This document shows positions 40,532 through 52,261 of a stretch of 64,000 nucleotides of DNA, one piece after another. Numbering within the stretch: position 1 is the first letter of the stretch; every line of letters begins with the position of its first letter. The translations under genes were made by a program, and so were the position numbers. Source of the DNA: Atriophallophorus winterbourni (taxonomy: Eukaryota; Platyhelminthes; Trematoda; Plagiorchiida; Microphallidae); contig JACCGJ010008692.1 of NCBI GenBank assembly GCA_013407085.1, positions 49,605 through 113,604 of the forward strand, read 5' to 3'. The notes under the pieces are model-generated. The model ran no database searches. It saw nothing but the letters and a program-made list of their open reading frames with translations, and had not been told where the DNA came from.

Positions 40532-41875
40532 ATATTGAAAATCTTCACAATGCTCTTCTAACGATTTCTGACTGGAAACCAGACACCACGGACGTGCATC
40601 GTTCTTGAGAAAACTTCATAGGAAACCCGTGTGATGAAATAAACCTACATTCCAGATTTGTGCCAAAGACAACGAAAAAACGATTTACCTTCAGATTGAG
40701 AAACCGCACGGAGAAGTGAATTAAGATACGCGACAATGCATGGAGAAACTATGTCCAGAATCCGATGCCAGATAATTGGGAAACATATCGTCTGTTGAGG
40801 AACAAGGTCACCTCTCTTATCACTGAGGACAAGCAGTCTCATCGGGCAAGACTACTGAACATATTGGAGCGGAACCCCAAAGTCCTGTACCAGATTGTTA
40901 ACACCACATCAAAAATTAAGCCAGGAAACTCAGCACTGCACACACCTCATGGTCTAACTACGACTGCGTTCAAGGCTGTCGAAGTTCTTGCAGGTTACTA
41001 CTGCAAAGTTTTTAGTCTCAATGCATCGGCATTCAATCGGCTTTTCTTCGGACTTCAATCGGACTTCTTCGTTTGAAGACCACAAATTCACCAGGAGCAG
41101 ATGGAATCACTCCTTTTATCTTTAAACAATGTGCATCCACATTGTGTGGTCCATTCAGCAGGTTATTCCAAATTTCGCTCAAAAATAGTATCGTTCCCGC
41201 GAAATGGATATCTGGTATCATCACACCAAACTACAAGGGCGGGAATCGATCAAACGCTGCGAACAATAGACCAGTTACGTTGTTGTCATAATTTCTAAAG
41301 GGCTAGAGAGTTTTGTGGCTGTAAAGACCACCCATCACCCCGAAACCAATAGACTGCTTATGACTGAACAGCACGGTTTCAGGAAATATCACTCATGTCT
41401 ATCTAATCTCTTGTTCACCTTAAACGACTGGACTGAATGTGTGGACAATGATTACTCCATCCATGCATGCTTTTTAGATTTTGTTTTTGATTTACGCAAA
41501 CGACATTCCCGAGCGTGTTAAATGTAATATTGTGTTATTTTCGGACGATATCAAGCTTTGGAGAAGCATACGTACAAATGATGACTGTGAAATTTCGCAG
41601 AAGGATCTAAACACATTGCACGATTGGTCTCTGAGAAACAAACTACACTTCACCTTCCAAAAGTGCAAGATATTAAACATTTGAAAGACCCTGAATTACA
41701 TCTACACTCTTGGACCCCACCAACTCGTCTGGAAAACTGAATAGAAGGATTTGTGTGTTTGCACCAGTTCAAGTCTTAAGTGGTATACAGAAAAACGTCA
41801 CAAGTCTTGGCGTTATTGAAACGAATTTTCGGCAGATTCAGGAATCAGTCGGTGCCCCGTATCATGAACACCTAT

Positions 41876-42332
41876 ATATTTATTTGAATATAAATTTAAT
41901 GATAAAATGTTCTATTTTAAAATATTGTCTATATTGTCTATATTTACATAAAGTTATATTATCATCTCCTAAAAGCATCTCGCACATGTACATTCTAGCA
42001 AACATATCGCTCTCATTAATTTACAGATATTGGCACTCATGAAAATAGGTCAGTAAAGCGAGGCAAATGTACTATTAAATATCGAAGAAAACTTTCGTAT
42101 ACATAAAATTATATCAGTTAAGCTTGGTTTTAATTTCGAACTAATGGTTAATGCATGTTCAGATTACGTACACTTCACACAATAACAATAAACAATGAAT
42201 GCCGATTTACGAAACGTTGGGTTATTTTGAGCTTCGGAAATTAAATTTTTTATACTAATTGAAAATAAACGAAATTGGTGAGACATAATGTAGGGTTTCT
42301 TAGCACAAAAACTAAAAAGGGCCACTAAATAT
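41876..42332 (+). repeat. Element X inserted in LINE A RT, copy 1
   Basis: 457 bp of AT-rich sequence foreign to the LINE, flanked by a 15-bp duplication of the RT target: ATCATGAACACCTAT (41,861-41,875) and ATCATGAATACCTAT (42,333-42,347). The empty site is visible in copy 1 (near 20,780). No ORF or terminal inverted repeat was seen. A duplication this long fits target-primed retrotransposition more than a DNA transposon. Confidence 0.78.
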
Positions 42333-42554
42333 ATCATGAATACCTATCTGAGACCAGCGATGGAGTACGCTGTTTAGGCTTGGTCAACCTGGATTCAGAA
42401 AGACATCAATCTTCTGCAGCGTATTTACCACCGAACCACAAAGCTTGTGTCCGGACTAGGTGCTAACCCATATGAAGAACGTTCGAACATTCTCAATCTT
42501 TTCGACTTTCACTGTCGTCGACTAAGAGGTGACCTTATAGGTGACCTTATACCT

Positions 42555-42645
42555 ATTTCCGGAACGAATATTTACTATGATATGGTAATTGTGAAGCTAT
42601 GTGCTTTTTGTGACCATAAATTTTTGAATCTTGAATCATACTGAT
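42555..42645 (+). repeat. LINE B 3' tail insertion in LINE A
   Basis: GGTAATTGTGAAGCTATGTG then CTTTTTGTGACCATAAATTT and TTGAATCTTGAATC is the LINE B terminus (compare 52,262-52,345 and 2,350-2,425). AGGTGACCTTAT is repeated just before it, probably the target duplication. Confidence 0.65.
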
Positions 42646-42985
42646 GTACAACATTATGCACGTCCCTAACCATCCCTTGTCCAAACTTTTCACACGCTCG
42701 CCACCCCGTGCCTGTTGGAAACATGAACTTACAGTGCTTATTCCCACTTCAAGACTAAACTGTCAAAGATATTCGTATGCTATACGTGTAAGTTTCACAT
42801 GAAAAACCCTCGCCTCCAATGTTACACACTCAGCCAACCTGGATACTTGAGAGAAAACCCAAATTTTGATACGATTTACACTACATGAGTTTCCCCGTTC
42901 TTCTTTCTATTGTATAAAACTCATAACTCTATTCTATGGTTATTGTTAAGATAAATGCTTTTTAGACCATTACAACTTTGAATCA

Positions 42986-43918
42986 CTTTGAATCAGCTTC
43001 GATGAAAGTTTTAATCAAATGATGTGCTAAATACATGGTAATATAAAAAACCTCGTATTCCATGAAACAAATCTGTAATACAGAACTACATATTTCAGGC
43101 TGTTATGATGTATGGGTAACTAAATTATGTGTTACGTGAGAATCCTATAAATTAGAAAATTATTTAGAGAAGTTAATGCCTCGTTAACAAAAAATGAACG
43201 GAATCGAAGCAAAGTTTAAAGCTTCATATTGTTGTGCTGTATTATATTTCAACGCTACTATTAGTAAAAATATAATGTAATAGTTTATTAATTACCCTAT
43301 TTTGTCTTACACAAGCAAATACATAGTAGCCACGAGATTAATATATTTAATTATATCGAAATTATCAAACTAGATCAAAAGATTTGGCTTAATTTTAATT
43401 TTCTAACAAGTGTTTTAAGCAATATAATCGAAATTCAGCATCAAATGCCGATTCTAGTAAATATAATATACTGAACTTTGCTATAGTCACAATACTAGTC
43501 TTTCGTTGATGGATTTCGTATTGAAATTATACCATGGTTCTCACCACGCAAGCGTCAATAACTGGCAACATTTTCAATGCTTTGTTATCAGTAATGTATG
43601 TCGTTGAGGATATTACGCGTTGAATAAATATAAAATATATTAGCTCATCATAAAAATTGTTCGGCATATCAGAATTATTCCACCATTTGATGCTGAATGC
43701 TGATATATACATTTGCTGAGTTCAGCGGACAGTTTCTTTGCAGTATACAAGTTTCACTTTGTTAGGAAATATATTGTTGTGTATTTGATGTAGAGGATGC
43801 GTTTGTATTCAGATTCTTATTATTTCAAAAATTGCGAACGAGTTAAATTTGACCAAAAAATATTTAAATTTTAGATCTGTTTCAAACTCCTTTAAAAATA
43901 TAGATTTACAAAACTTAC
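42986..43918. other. Intronic AT-rich stretch
   Basis: No gene or repeat family was recognised between the LINE tail and the FN3-1 exon. Confidence 0.5.
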
Positions 43919-44137
43919 ATTTCGAACCTGTCGTACCAAAAACATCAGATACGGGATGTTGCAATGGAGGAGAGCCTTCATGTACATGGAGTATTGATTT
44001 TGCTTGAGCATAGAGACTCGGAGTGGTGAAGTTCTTTCCGTCAATTCCGCAAATCATTTTTACCCGGAACAAGTAATGCTCGTTCGGAATCAGAACGCTC
44101 AACCAGGAGGATTGCGTCGTCGAAGGCTGCAGCGGAA
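43919..44137 (-). CDS. Ig/FN3 receptor, first FN3 exon (C-terminal half)
   Basis: Acceptor AATAACCAACAG, donor AAAT|GTAAGT; 219 bp, phase 1 to 1. It completes the FN3 begun in 49,219-49,651: SSWLSVLIPNEHYLFRVKMI (E and F strands, Y-x-F/V-R-V), CGIDGKNFTTPSLYAQAKSI. The linker EGSPPLQHPVSDVFGTTGSK leads to FN3-2. Confidence 0.82.
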
Positions 44138-44780
44138 CTGTTGGTTATTGATTAAATAATTTTAGTGGGTATTTCTAATAGATGCAAATGATTTGCAAGC
44201 AGAAATTCAAGTGGAGCATCAACTTAGGATTCCATCCGTAAGGGCATCAAAATCGCATCAAAATTTTGCCAATATATATAAACAATGTTATTTACGAGCA
44301 GATAAACTATTATCATATTTGCGGAATATGGGTGCATTGCCAATGCAGATTTCGTCCCTATGCCTTTGGTATTTGATAGAGAAACATTATGTGAATACGT
44401 CAGTCGTAAACATGGGTAGCAGACAATTATAATTAACATTATTTATTAAATATTCAAGTTGATTTAACTTGAAAGATGTCGCATTGTGAATTGGTCAGCG
44501 AATTCACTTACTTTTTTGCATCCGTTTGAACACATTTTCCTGCCTGATCCCTCAGCAATTCAGCTTGATAACAATGCAACCTGGATGATGGTATGTTGAG
44601 CTTATAGCTCTTCATACACACAATTTTAGCATCATTTGAAATTCTAGTTAAAGTTCAGAAATCAGTGGTTGCTACTGAAACTAAATAAAAATCGGAAGAT
44701 GTAATCTGTACTGCAAACCAGACAAATATACATCTCCATAGATCATTCCAGGCGCAAATTCAACTGTTATAAATTTGCCA
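44138..44780. other. Intronic stretch
   Basis: Nothing recognised. Confidence 0.45.
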
Positions 44781-45480
44781 GAGTGTCTTGCAGAGCGTTC
44801 ACCTCATCAAGACTCCACCTTTATATGAGTGATTGCGAACGGCACGTCTGACGTAAACTCGTCTGACATTAAAACGGTTAAGGAGTCCAAGACGTCCGCC
44901 AACCTGAGTGTGCAGCTAAAACCGTCGAGTTTCAATCAGATTTACCGCGCCTACCTCATCAGGTGCTCATAAAGAAAGTGTGCTAGAAATATTGTGTAAC
45001 GCTGGAAATCTGAGCGGAACCCAATTACTCGTAATGAGTGATTTCAACCTTCCCCAACTTTATATGAAAGGTTGCACACCCAGTAATCACATGCGAACAA
45101 ATTCCGCGAGATTATTAAATTCTTTCCGCTTTACAACTAATTAAATTTATTCAGTCGATCATTCTTCAATCCTAGCTTTGTTCCGAAGCAAAAGCAGTTG
45201 ATCATAGTTCTATTGGGTTTAGTGACCACCTCGTGTTGTTCTTCGAGTTTGTATGTAGCGCCAAGAAGATATCTAATGACGTCAAATTCATCAGAAATGT
45301 TTATTACCTCGACCTTCGCGAAGCAATCAATATGGCGGGCGAGAGACATCTTGCTATTATAAATGCAGAAACTCACCTGGGCATTACATTAACGATTTGT
45401 ATTACTTTTATATGTATATCCTATGATATTGTGTAACTAGTCGCTCTTTTCACCATAAATCTTAAATATTGAATCTTGAG
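44781..45480 (+). pseudogene. Degraded LINE endonuclease fragment with LINE B-type tail
   Basis: Plus frames give YRAPTSSG-like sequence near 44,945, then LLVMSDFNLPQLYMKG (G replaced by S in GDFN) near 45,030, and GFSDHLVLFFEFVC near 45,215, the APE motifs of this LINE group. It ends with CCATAAATCTTAAATATTGA then ATCTTGAGG, a LINE B-like terminus. Confidence 0.7.
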
Positions 45481-45664
45481 GATTCATTACCTGAAAAATT
45501 AAATATTTATTACAACAAAATTTATTTCATAATTTATTTCGTTTAAGGTTCCAATTTGAGAATGCATTCTCTCGTGTTAGTTTTATATTTAATCAGGAAA
45601 TATTGAGAACACCTTATTTTAAGATATGGTAAACAGATATCCTTCGCGGAATAAATAATGTTCA

Positions 45665-45890
45665 CTATAAAATTGATACTAGGTTTAAATAATAGGCTTA
45701 TTTGCATATGTTGCCATCGCATTCACCGAACAAACGATTTTGTGCTATTTGCACTCATTAAGTTGAAACAGCACAGACACAGGTGCCCAAAAAGATTGGC
45801 TATGATCTTAACCTCATCCGCATGTGTGTGGACAAATGTGACTGAACAGTTTGATCGTGTCAACCTTATCCAAGAGCAACTTTTACGGGT
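45665..45890 (-). repeat. HHR-B remnant with decayed hammerhead
   Basis: On minus, CTTAATGAGTGCAAATAGCA then CAAAATCG is a decayed CTGATGA-GTGC-AAACA-GCAC-GAAAC core. The flanks (TTGCATATG, TGACTGAACAGTTTGATCGT, CAACCTTATCC) match the HHR-B units. The 87-codon plus ORF here is a by-product. Confidence 0.65.
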
Positions 45891-46957
45891 AACTAATCAT
45901 TTACATTTTCTTCGCGAATAATACGAAGAAGTTTAAAATCTGCTCTTGCTCTGTGAACAATAAAATGAAATCTATCTCTTGAACTAGTTTCCAAAGGGCT
46001 ACGAATAATAATATTCTCATATCGCATTTTGAATATTACAAAGAAAGTCAGAGTTGGGAAATCAGGTTTTATCTACAACTGTTCTGCAGAGAAAGTTCAA
46101 TTTACTGCTGCAGCTTTGAATATACTTCAAGCGTTATGTATACAGAATAGGAAATGGTTGTATTTTTGTTGAAGTCATCTTCATACCATAAGGAACTTGT
46201 CTTAGAAGGTAACAAATACGGTATTAATAAGGTCATCGGCATTGATCCCGCTAGAGCAGGTCTGTTTGCATTCACTATTCTTTATACAGACACGGAATGA
46301 CTCAACATTTTCGATCTAGAGAGCATATGATGCCGATTTCGGCTAGTGTAGAAAGCACACACCGACACAGTGCAAACGCTATCGGTGTAAGTGGTGATAA
46401 ATGCCGATGTGTTTGCTACAGAGAATATCATACGCTTGTGATATACGTCCACGGTGAACATTGAGTAACAGAGACAAACGTAATCAAGAGCAAAATGTTA
46501 AAGCTTAATTATCAGATGCTGTCACTGCACAATCAATCGATGAAACGTCTGCTCCCTTGGACACTGTAATTTCAGTTTAAGTGGATTTTCACTTTGTGGT
46601 AATAACACCAAGAAAACCTAACTTTGCGCACATGATCACATGAATCTTAAAGGAAATAAACGACAATCAGCCTAACCTCGCATAGTTTGGATCTGAAAAT
46701 TAGAAAATACGCAGTCTGTCATAGCGGGTAATGGATTATCGTGATTTCAACGCAGATAATTTTATACATAGATTAAAATCCATTTGAGCGTGGCTATTGG
46801 CAAATATATAGGGACGCCTCTGTATTAATTATCCTCAAAATTCTGAATCTTAAATTGTCATGAATATCAAGTACACATTTTTCAACAAAGTAAATTTTCT
46901 ACGAGAACACGTATTTATATGTGACAAAACTAAATATAAAACACTGATCAAACTAGC
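45891..46957. other. Intronic stretch
   Basis: Mostly unrecognised. CATCGGCATTGATCCCGCTA at 46,234 weakly resembles the GIDPA segment of LINE C, so a very old LINE fragment may be present. Confidence 0.35.
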
Positions 46958-47037
46958 AATCGATTGGAATATGTTTGGGACCGATCGTGTATTCATAATG
47001 CAAAGGAATTTGTGTGCAATCGGTTAGAGTAGTTTAT

Positions 47038-47083
47038 GGGTAACGTTTCACTTCTGACACAGAAGCTTCGTCAGACCAAGGGT
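47038..47083 (-). ncRNA. PLE hammerhead motif in the left inverted arm
   Basis: Minus strand: CTTGGT-CTGACGA-AG-CTTCTG-TGT-CAGAAG-T-GAAA-CGTTACCC. It is identical in core to 48,805-48,850. It is oriented sense to the host Ig/FN3 gene. Confidence 0.72.
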
Positions 47084-47456
47084 GATAGTCAGGACAGGGA
47101 ACATGATTAAGTAGCGGTCAACCCACCACCACTTATTTGACATTACCGCTAAACAGCCTATAGTACGCTCACCGTGTGTCACGTCTCATGGGAATGACCA
47201 GGATCAGTGGTCCATTTTCCTCACCGTGTGTATCCAAATCAATCCGATACAAGTGAACACGGTCAAGGTCAGTTGACACAGCTGCCCACATACGTAAAAG
47301 TACATAACTAACGGGGCTAAGGCTATTTTTGAAGAAAAACAAAAATTTAATTAACTAGTAGGTATAAGGTGAATAAAAACTATTTACTTTCGCATTAGTG
47401 CCGAGCGCCAGATTGTGGAGATTTGTGCCCCATCCACCTTATTGACTGCCAGTCGT

Positions 47457-48502
47457 GGCACGTGGCAATGGGTTCACCGATATCTTCAGTACTTGCGAAC
47501 ATGTATATGGAGCATTTCGAGAACAAAGCCCTTAACAATGCAGGGTTCAAGCCAAAATTATGGTGGCGCTATGTTGATGACACATTTGTTATCATCAAGC
47601 GAGATCAGTTAGAGGCCATCTTTAAATATTTAAATGAAATAGACCCATGTATTACTGTCACAAAGGAAGCGGAATCCTGCACAGGCACTCTTCCATTTTT
47701 GGACTGTTTAGCACAAAAAGTAGACGGGAAAATAAAAACATGTGTTTATCGGAAACCTATCGATACAGATGCTGTACTAAGATACACTCCCGCTCATCCA
47801 AGACAGGTCTTCAGTTCCATAGCTTGTTCCATTTTACACAAGATATAACACCTGTGCAGCGACGAAAGGGAGCGAAAACAGGCGCACCGTGAAGCGAGCC
47901 AAAGGCTCATAGATCACGGTTATCCAAAAAGTTTTGTAAAACGCCAATTGATGAAGGTAAAATACCCATCCGAAAAATCGGAGAAAAATTGGCGAGATAC
48001 AGTCTGTATACCTTATGTAAAATGCACTTCCGAAGCGATACGTAGAATCTTGAACCAGGCGGCCATACGCGTAACTTATAAGAAAGGGAAAACTATCCGT
48101 TCGGTTCTGATGCACCTCAAGGATAAGACGCCTTTATCTAGCGTTACGAACTGCATCTACAGAATCAACTGTAAGGACTGTTCGGGTGTTTACATAGGGC
48201 AGACTTCCAGGGAAATTCACACTAGAATCGAAGAACACCGAAAGCGTGTCCGGAGACAGCCCCGGGATGCGAGGGAATATCAATCCCTTATTCGTGATTC
48301 CGCCTTGGCGAAGCACGTTTTAGATACGGGCCACAGCGTCGATCTAGAAAATGTTGCAATATTGAGACGCGGTATTAAACCGTATAGCGAACGCCTACAT
48401 GCGGAGGCGGTCGAAATTGCCAAGGCAGGTCGACTGGCGGTCAATAAGGTGGATGGGGCAGAAATCTCCACAATCTGGCGCTCGGCACTGATGCGAAAGT
48501 AA
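47457..48502 (+). pseudogene. PLE protein: RT C-terminal half plus GIY-YIG endonuclease
   Basis: The sense frame starts at the inverted-arm junction with HVAMGSPISSVLANMYMEHF (RT motif B region), then WWRYVDDTFVIIKRDQ (the YVDD catalytic box), PFLDCLAQKVDGKIKTCVYR and RQVFSSIACSILHKI. One frameshift lies near 47,850. The second frame (47,948-48,502) gives PYVKCTSEAIRRILNQAAIR, then the nuclease: NCIYRINCKDCSGVYIGQTS, REIHTRIEEHRKR, LAKHVLDTGHSVD and RLHAEAVEIAKAG. The family copies RNA and nicks target DNA. This copy lacks the RT N-terminus and is frameshifted. Confidence 0.9.
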
Positions 48503-48804
48503 ATAGTTTTTATTCACCTTATACCTACTAGTTAATTAGTTTTTTGGTTTTTTTCAAAAATAGCCTTAGCCCCGTTAGTTATGTACTTTTACGTATGTGG
48601 GCAGCTGTGTCAACTGACCTTGACCGTGTTCACTTGTATCAGATTGTTTTGGATACACACTGTGAGGAAAATGGATCACTGATCCTGGTCATTCCCATGA
48701 GACGTGACACACTGTAGGTGTACTATATTCTGTTTAGCGGTATGGTCAATTAAGTGGTGGTGGGTTGACTACTACTTAATCATGTTCCCTGTCCTGACTA
48801 TCAC

Positions 48805-48850
48805 CCTTGGTCTGACGAAGCTTCTGTGTCAGAAGTGAAACGTTACCCAT
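48805..48850 (+). ncRNA. PLE small hammerhead ribozyme motif, right arm
   Basis: CTTGGT-CTGACGA-AG-CTTCTG-TGT-CAGAAG-T-GAAA-CGTT-ACCC. Stem II is a perfect 6-bp hairpin with a TGT loop. Stem I is weak (GGT/ACC plus flanks). After GAAA, ACGT/AACGTT is palindromic and no stem III loop exists, so pairing in trans is expected. The predicted cleavage triplet is GUU. PLE-linked hammerheads of this kind are known; activity here is inferred. Confidence 0.72.
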
Positions 48851-48896
48851 AAACTACTCTAACCGATCGCACAAAAATTCCTTTGCACTGATCTAA

Positions 48897-49218
48897 CTAA
48901 ATCTTGATATAATTTTGAACCAATCATACAAAATAGACAAGGGCAAAATACGACATTGCTAATTTTGTTATTCGTCTTGTTCAGGTGTCTATCAATCGGC
49001 TCGGTTGAGTCTGAATGATTTACATATCATGGTACATTAAATCTTCTGGACGGGAAAACACGAATCCGTTGCAAATGTGAGTTAAGGTATGAAGTGCTCA
49101 GATAACATGCAGTTATCGAATTGACCCACGTCTTTTTGATGATTAATTTTCAATTTACTCAAATAATCTGTGTAAATGGATCAACCGGTTTAACGATGTC
49201 GTATTCAGATTTACTTAC
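48897..49218. other. Intronic stretch
   Basis: Nothing recognised between the PLE and the Ig/FN3-1 exon. Confidence 0.45.
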
Positions 49219-49651
49219 GGGAAATCCATGGTTCCATTGTACGAATGAGTTTGTAGTAAACTGTGCTATGACATGGTTCATCCGTAGCGGCTGGAGATTG
49301 TCCATAAATCTGATCCCATCGACCCCATGAAATGTGTGCCCAAAAATCGTAGGTCACTACATCCAACCGTAATGGGAATACGGCGTGGTCACTCGGTTGG
49401 GAAACCAAGTTCAATTTACAACTTGCGAAAGATGTACCTATTTCGTTGATTGCCAGACAATAATAAAAGCCAATTGTATCTGATATGTTGCGAATGCTGA
49501 AATTAAGTGTTCCATTGTTGTCCAGGCTAGCGGTCATCGGTAGATCTAGTGATACATCATCTTCGACTTCTGCCACATCATAAATTTCACTTGTATCTTT
49601 TTTCATATTTGTACTGATTTGATTCAAGTCAGCATTTTCGTGTTCGGGTAA
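49219..49651 (-). CDS. Ig/FN3 receptor, exon with second Ig C-terminal part and FN3-1 start
   Basis: Acceptor TTTTTTATTATACTCAG, donor TTCCC|GTAAGT; 433 bp, phase 0 to 1. Residues about 45-85 are the end of an Ig domain: MTASLDNNGTLNFSIRNISD then TIGFYYCLAINEIGTSFASC, with the D/E-x-G-x-Y-x-C pattern relaxed to TIGFYYC. FN3-1 then starts: FPLRLDVVTYDFWAHISWGR (B strand Trp) and STVYYKLIRTMEPW. Sequons NGT, NFS and NIS are present. An acidic insert (EVEDDVSLD) lies in the Ig C'-E region. Confidence 0.85.
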
Positions 49652-50154
49652 CTGAGTATAATAAAAAAGAAACAATGATGTGAAATGGAAAGCATAATTG
49701 TTGAAACATTTTGAGGTAGGGAATAAGAAACAAGTTTTATTGCTTGAACTTTTATTAAGCATAACTATTGATTGAATTCATGGTGGTTAGGATAATTCCG
49801 ATATTTTTAAGTGGAAACTATTGTCAATGTGAGTATATTGTTTTCACATTATTAATAAAATCAATACTCATGAGTTTTTTTAATTCCAAAAATCATTTTG
49901 ATACAAGGTTTGATACACATACATTCAGCAATATAATAAGCGGAGAAACAGATAAATAGTACACACGAGAGGTTGATCAATCTATCTGTCTTAAAGCCGA
50001 GAAATTAAAGCTTAAATGCTCAAAATTAAAGATTATGTACTGCATTAAAAAGAGCAGTAAACTGATAAGTCTGAAAAATAAATATATATATAGATAGATA
50101 GTTGGAAAGATTCTGCCAAGTAGGTTCTTGATGGCGGTCACCAAATATATTAGC
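49652..50154. other. Intronic stretch
   Basis: AT-rich, with a short TAGA/TATA run near 50,085. No feature supported. Confidence 0.45.
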
Positions 50155-50545
50155 AGAAATGTTTCATTCACTTATTCGGGGTTCAAAGATAAACAGTTTA
50201 AAGCTGTTCAAGGTAAGATTTTGTACGAAGCGAAAGAATTTAGAATAAGAGAGCATTTGCGGGTAAGCCGCCATCCAATATCAACGTACATGCTGTATTA
50301 CTGCCCTGCCAGAACCAATTTCACTGACAAATTTGAGCTGGTCCGAGTTCGAAAGGGATCTTGGGGTTTGGGTGCAAGATAAGCGTACATTGTGAGGCAA
50401 TCTACAAGCAGTATTTAGGGCTACTTGGTATGCTGCGACGACTTTACCAAAACTTCTTGCCTGGAATATTTCCCGGAATCATGAAAATCTACTTATTTCC
50501 AACCTCTGATCATATATTGCAAGCTTGGACTCCCTGAATAAAAAA
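50155..50545 (+). pseudogene. LINE RT C-terminal fragment
   Basis: A plus-frame mixture reads FESDRDLGVWVQDKRTL (after correcting frame breaks), then a LGMLRRLYQNFLPGIF-like stretch and ASLDSLN. This matches the KDLGVW...KRAS..LGMLRRIF block of LINE A/B. Both ends are ragged. Confidence 0.6.
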
Positions 50546-51889
50546 TATATTATTTTTTTAATAGAATATACCATCGGTCAATTCCACTTGTCTACTACAC
50601 AAATTACCTTTTTATTTATCAGCTGTCGCCGGTAATTTTATTCAGTTAATGTCGGTTACCTTTGGAATTCTCTCCTCGAATATATTGTTGCTGCACCAGC
50701 GTCGAAAAGTTTGTCCGAAATTTCGACACGTATTTATTGCATAATGATTTGACTATATCAGCGTATTAACACATGTTAAGTATTCAACTGGACTCTACGT
50801 GAAATTACATGATTATGTACAATTTATATTTCATGAATAAAAATTAACTATGTCTTGTTTATCGTAAAGCCATGAGCAATGTGCCAAGATAAATCTTTGA
50901 ATAATAAATCTCAAGTATTTAAAGAAAAATGAGGGAGATCAACTAGCTTTTATGAGCAATCTTCTCTTAATTTGGCGGTAAAGTGGCTATTCTAGCTAAG
51001 AAATCTAAGAGAGAATGATCCACGTATGCCGCTTATTATATAGGTCGGTTTAGCTTCTTTTTTGATTAGGTTCACGGAGTTGGGAGGGTTGACAGAGCAA
51101 TACTTGGTCTCGTACTCAAGGAGGCGAATTTTAGCAGCTAACGTTCAACTGATTAACTTTTTCTAAACTGTGGATTCAACATGCAGAAGCAGTGCTTCTT
51201 CCCGTGAGCGAAATTGGTCTCAGTTATAATGGGAACCAAATGCATTCAACAGGACTCGTCTTTTCGCATAAATTATATTTCTCGTAATATTTCTGTGCAT
51301 ACGTCAATAACATATCGACTTAGAGCTATGGATGACTGTGGACAAGAATTCAATTATTAACCAATTGAAATCAACTATACGGACAAATTATATCATTCGA
51401 TTGTCCCTGATCATGGATATAAGACGCAGTTCAATTGGATACCAGTCCAATGTAGGCTCACAAACAAAGTGGACGAGATAGTATCCAAACCAACCAAAAT
51501 AGTTCATATCGGATGAAATATGCAAAATAGAAATTTGCCCACTGATTTCGTGACATTAAAAATATAATTTCTATAAATCGGTTCGCGCTGATATTCGATA
51601 ATTTCTCGCTTCTGGCGCATCATTTTCATGAGAACAAAAGCGTCCGTAAGAACACTGAGTTTAAATTGTATTTATCTGGCCAAACTGAACATAAAATAGC
51701 GAGATTAAGATCGAATAATTCACCCATTGCATACTCTTCATTTCTTGAATTGTTTACTTTGAGTTAAGTTGCAGCCAACTTCCTTGGCTGAATATCATGT
51801 TTGCGTAATCGGTGTAAACTCTTAGTCATTCAAGTTAAACACGATCTGTTGCACAACCTGATGCCAGTTTGTTTTACCGCATTCTAATC
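50546..51889. other. Intronic stretch
   Basis: Nothing recognised. Confidence 0.45.
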
Positions 51890-52010
51890 AGGTTTATTAA
51901 GGCTTACGGAAATTGATCTTACTGTCTCCACCTGACGACGGCAAACAGCCAGAAACCGGTAGTGGTGTGTAAGGGATGGGGATGTGAGCAACACATTACT
52001 CAGGTTTATT
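51890..52010 (+). repeat. HHR-A fragment with intact hammerhead (antisense in intron)
   Basis: The hammerhead at about 51,920-51,975 (CTTAC...CCAC-CTGACGA-CGGC-AAACA-GCCA-GAAA-CCGGTA-GTGG...GTAAG) is intact in every core position, with both stem I helices as at 30,181. The flank GGATGTGAGCAACACATTAC is typical. Confidence 0.8.
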
Positions 52011-52261
52011 ACTGTTGCAAACTATCCCCGAGATAAATGTTTACTCATGTGTTCGATGACTACCTTTTTTGACATTGATCTTTAAAGGATGCATCGAAAC
52101 GCGTCATATTCTAGTCGCCAAATTTTCGATGAAATTTGACCGTGGTTTTTCAAAAACTGTTGCGAAGGTTTCTTAGGATGCAGTGCTTTTGACAATAACC
52201 AGTATTGTTTGTTTGTTTTTATTTTTATTCGTTTCGAGTTATTTTGTATTTCGCAACACAT
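52011..52261. other. Intronic stretch
   Basis: Nothing recognised. Confidence 0.4.

Larger units (their letters stand above)
40600..42840 (+). pseudogene. LINE A reverse transcriptase (copy 4), with deletion and insertions
   Basis: In order: EVLAGYYCKVFSLN, NSPGADGITPFIFKQ, GIITPNYKGGNRSNAANNRP, LMTEQHGFRKYHSCLSNLL and IHACFLD. A deletion at about 41,480 then removes the motif A end and motif B, and the sequence resumes as LIYANDIPERVKC and FSDDIKLW (the first catalytic-box residues are altered). The C-terminus follows element X: TYLRPAMEYAV-like, FDFHCRRLRGDL, then NIMHVPNHPLSKLFT. Clearly inactive. Confidence 0.82.
37850..42985 (+). mobile_element. LINE A copy 4, near full length but decayed
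   Basis: It covers the 5' UTR (about 37,850-38,260), ORF1, APE endonuclease, RT and the 3' tail (GACCATTACAACTTTGAATC then ACTTTGAATCAGC, ending about 42,985). It contains element X (41,876-42,332), a LINE B tail insertion (about 42,555-42,645) and an RT deletion near 41,480. It gives the layout of the whole family. It lies antisense in the FN3 intron of the host gene. Confidence 0.88.
46958..48896 (+). mobile_element. Penelope-like element with long inverted ends carrying hammerheads
   Basis: The core (47,457-48,502, plus) holds the RT C-terminal half and the GIY-YIG nuclease. An inverted repeat of about 460 bp flanks it: 46,999-47,456 (minus) and 48,432-48,896 (plus). The left arm contains, in reverse, the last ~90 bp of the coding region, the 3' UTR and the hammerhead; the outer end continues to about 46,958. 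Loss of the 5' half with an inverted copy of the 3' end attached fits template switching during target-primed synthesis. It sits in the intron between the Ig/FN3-1 exon and the FN3-1 exon. Confidence 0.88.

Noticed and set aside
44224..44439. Minus 71-codon ORF near the FN3-1 exon as an extra exon
   Set aside because: No convincing splice sites or FN3 motif; the phase joins work without it.
45658..45921. 87-codon plus ORF
   Set aside because: Lies within an HHR-B remnant and has no protein signature.
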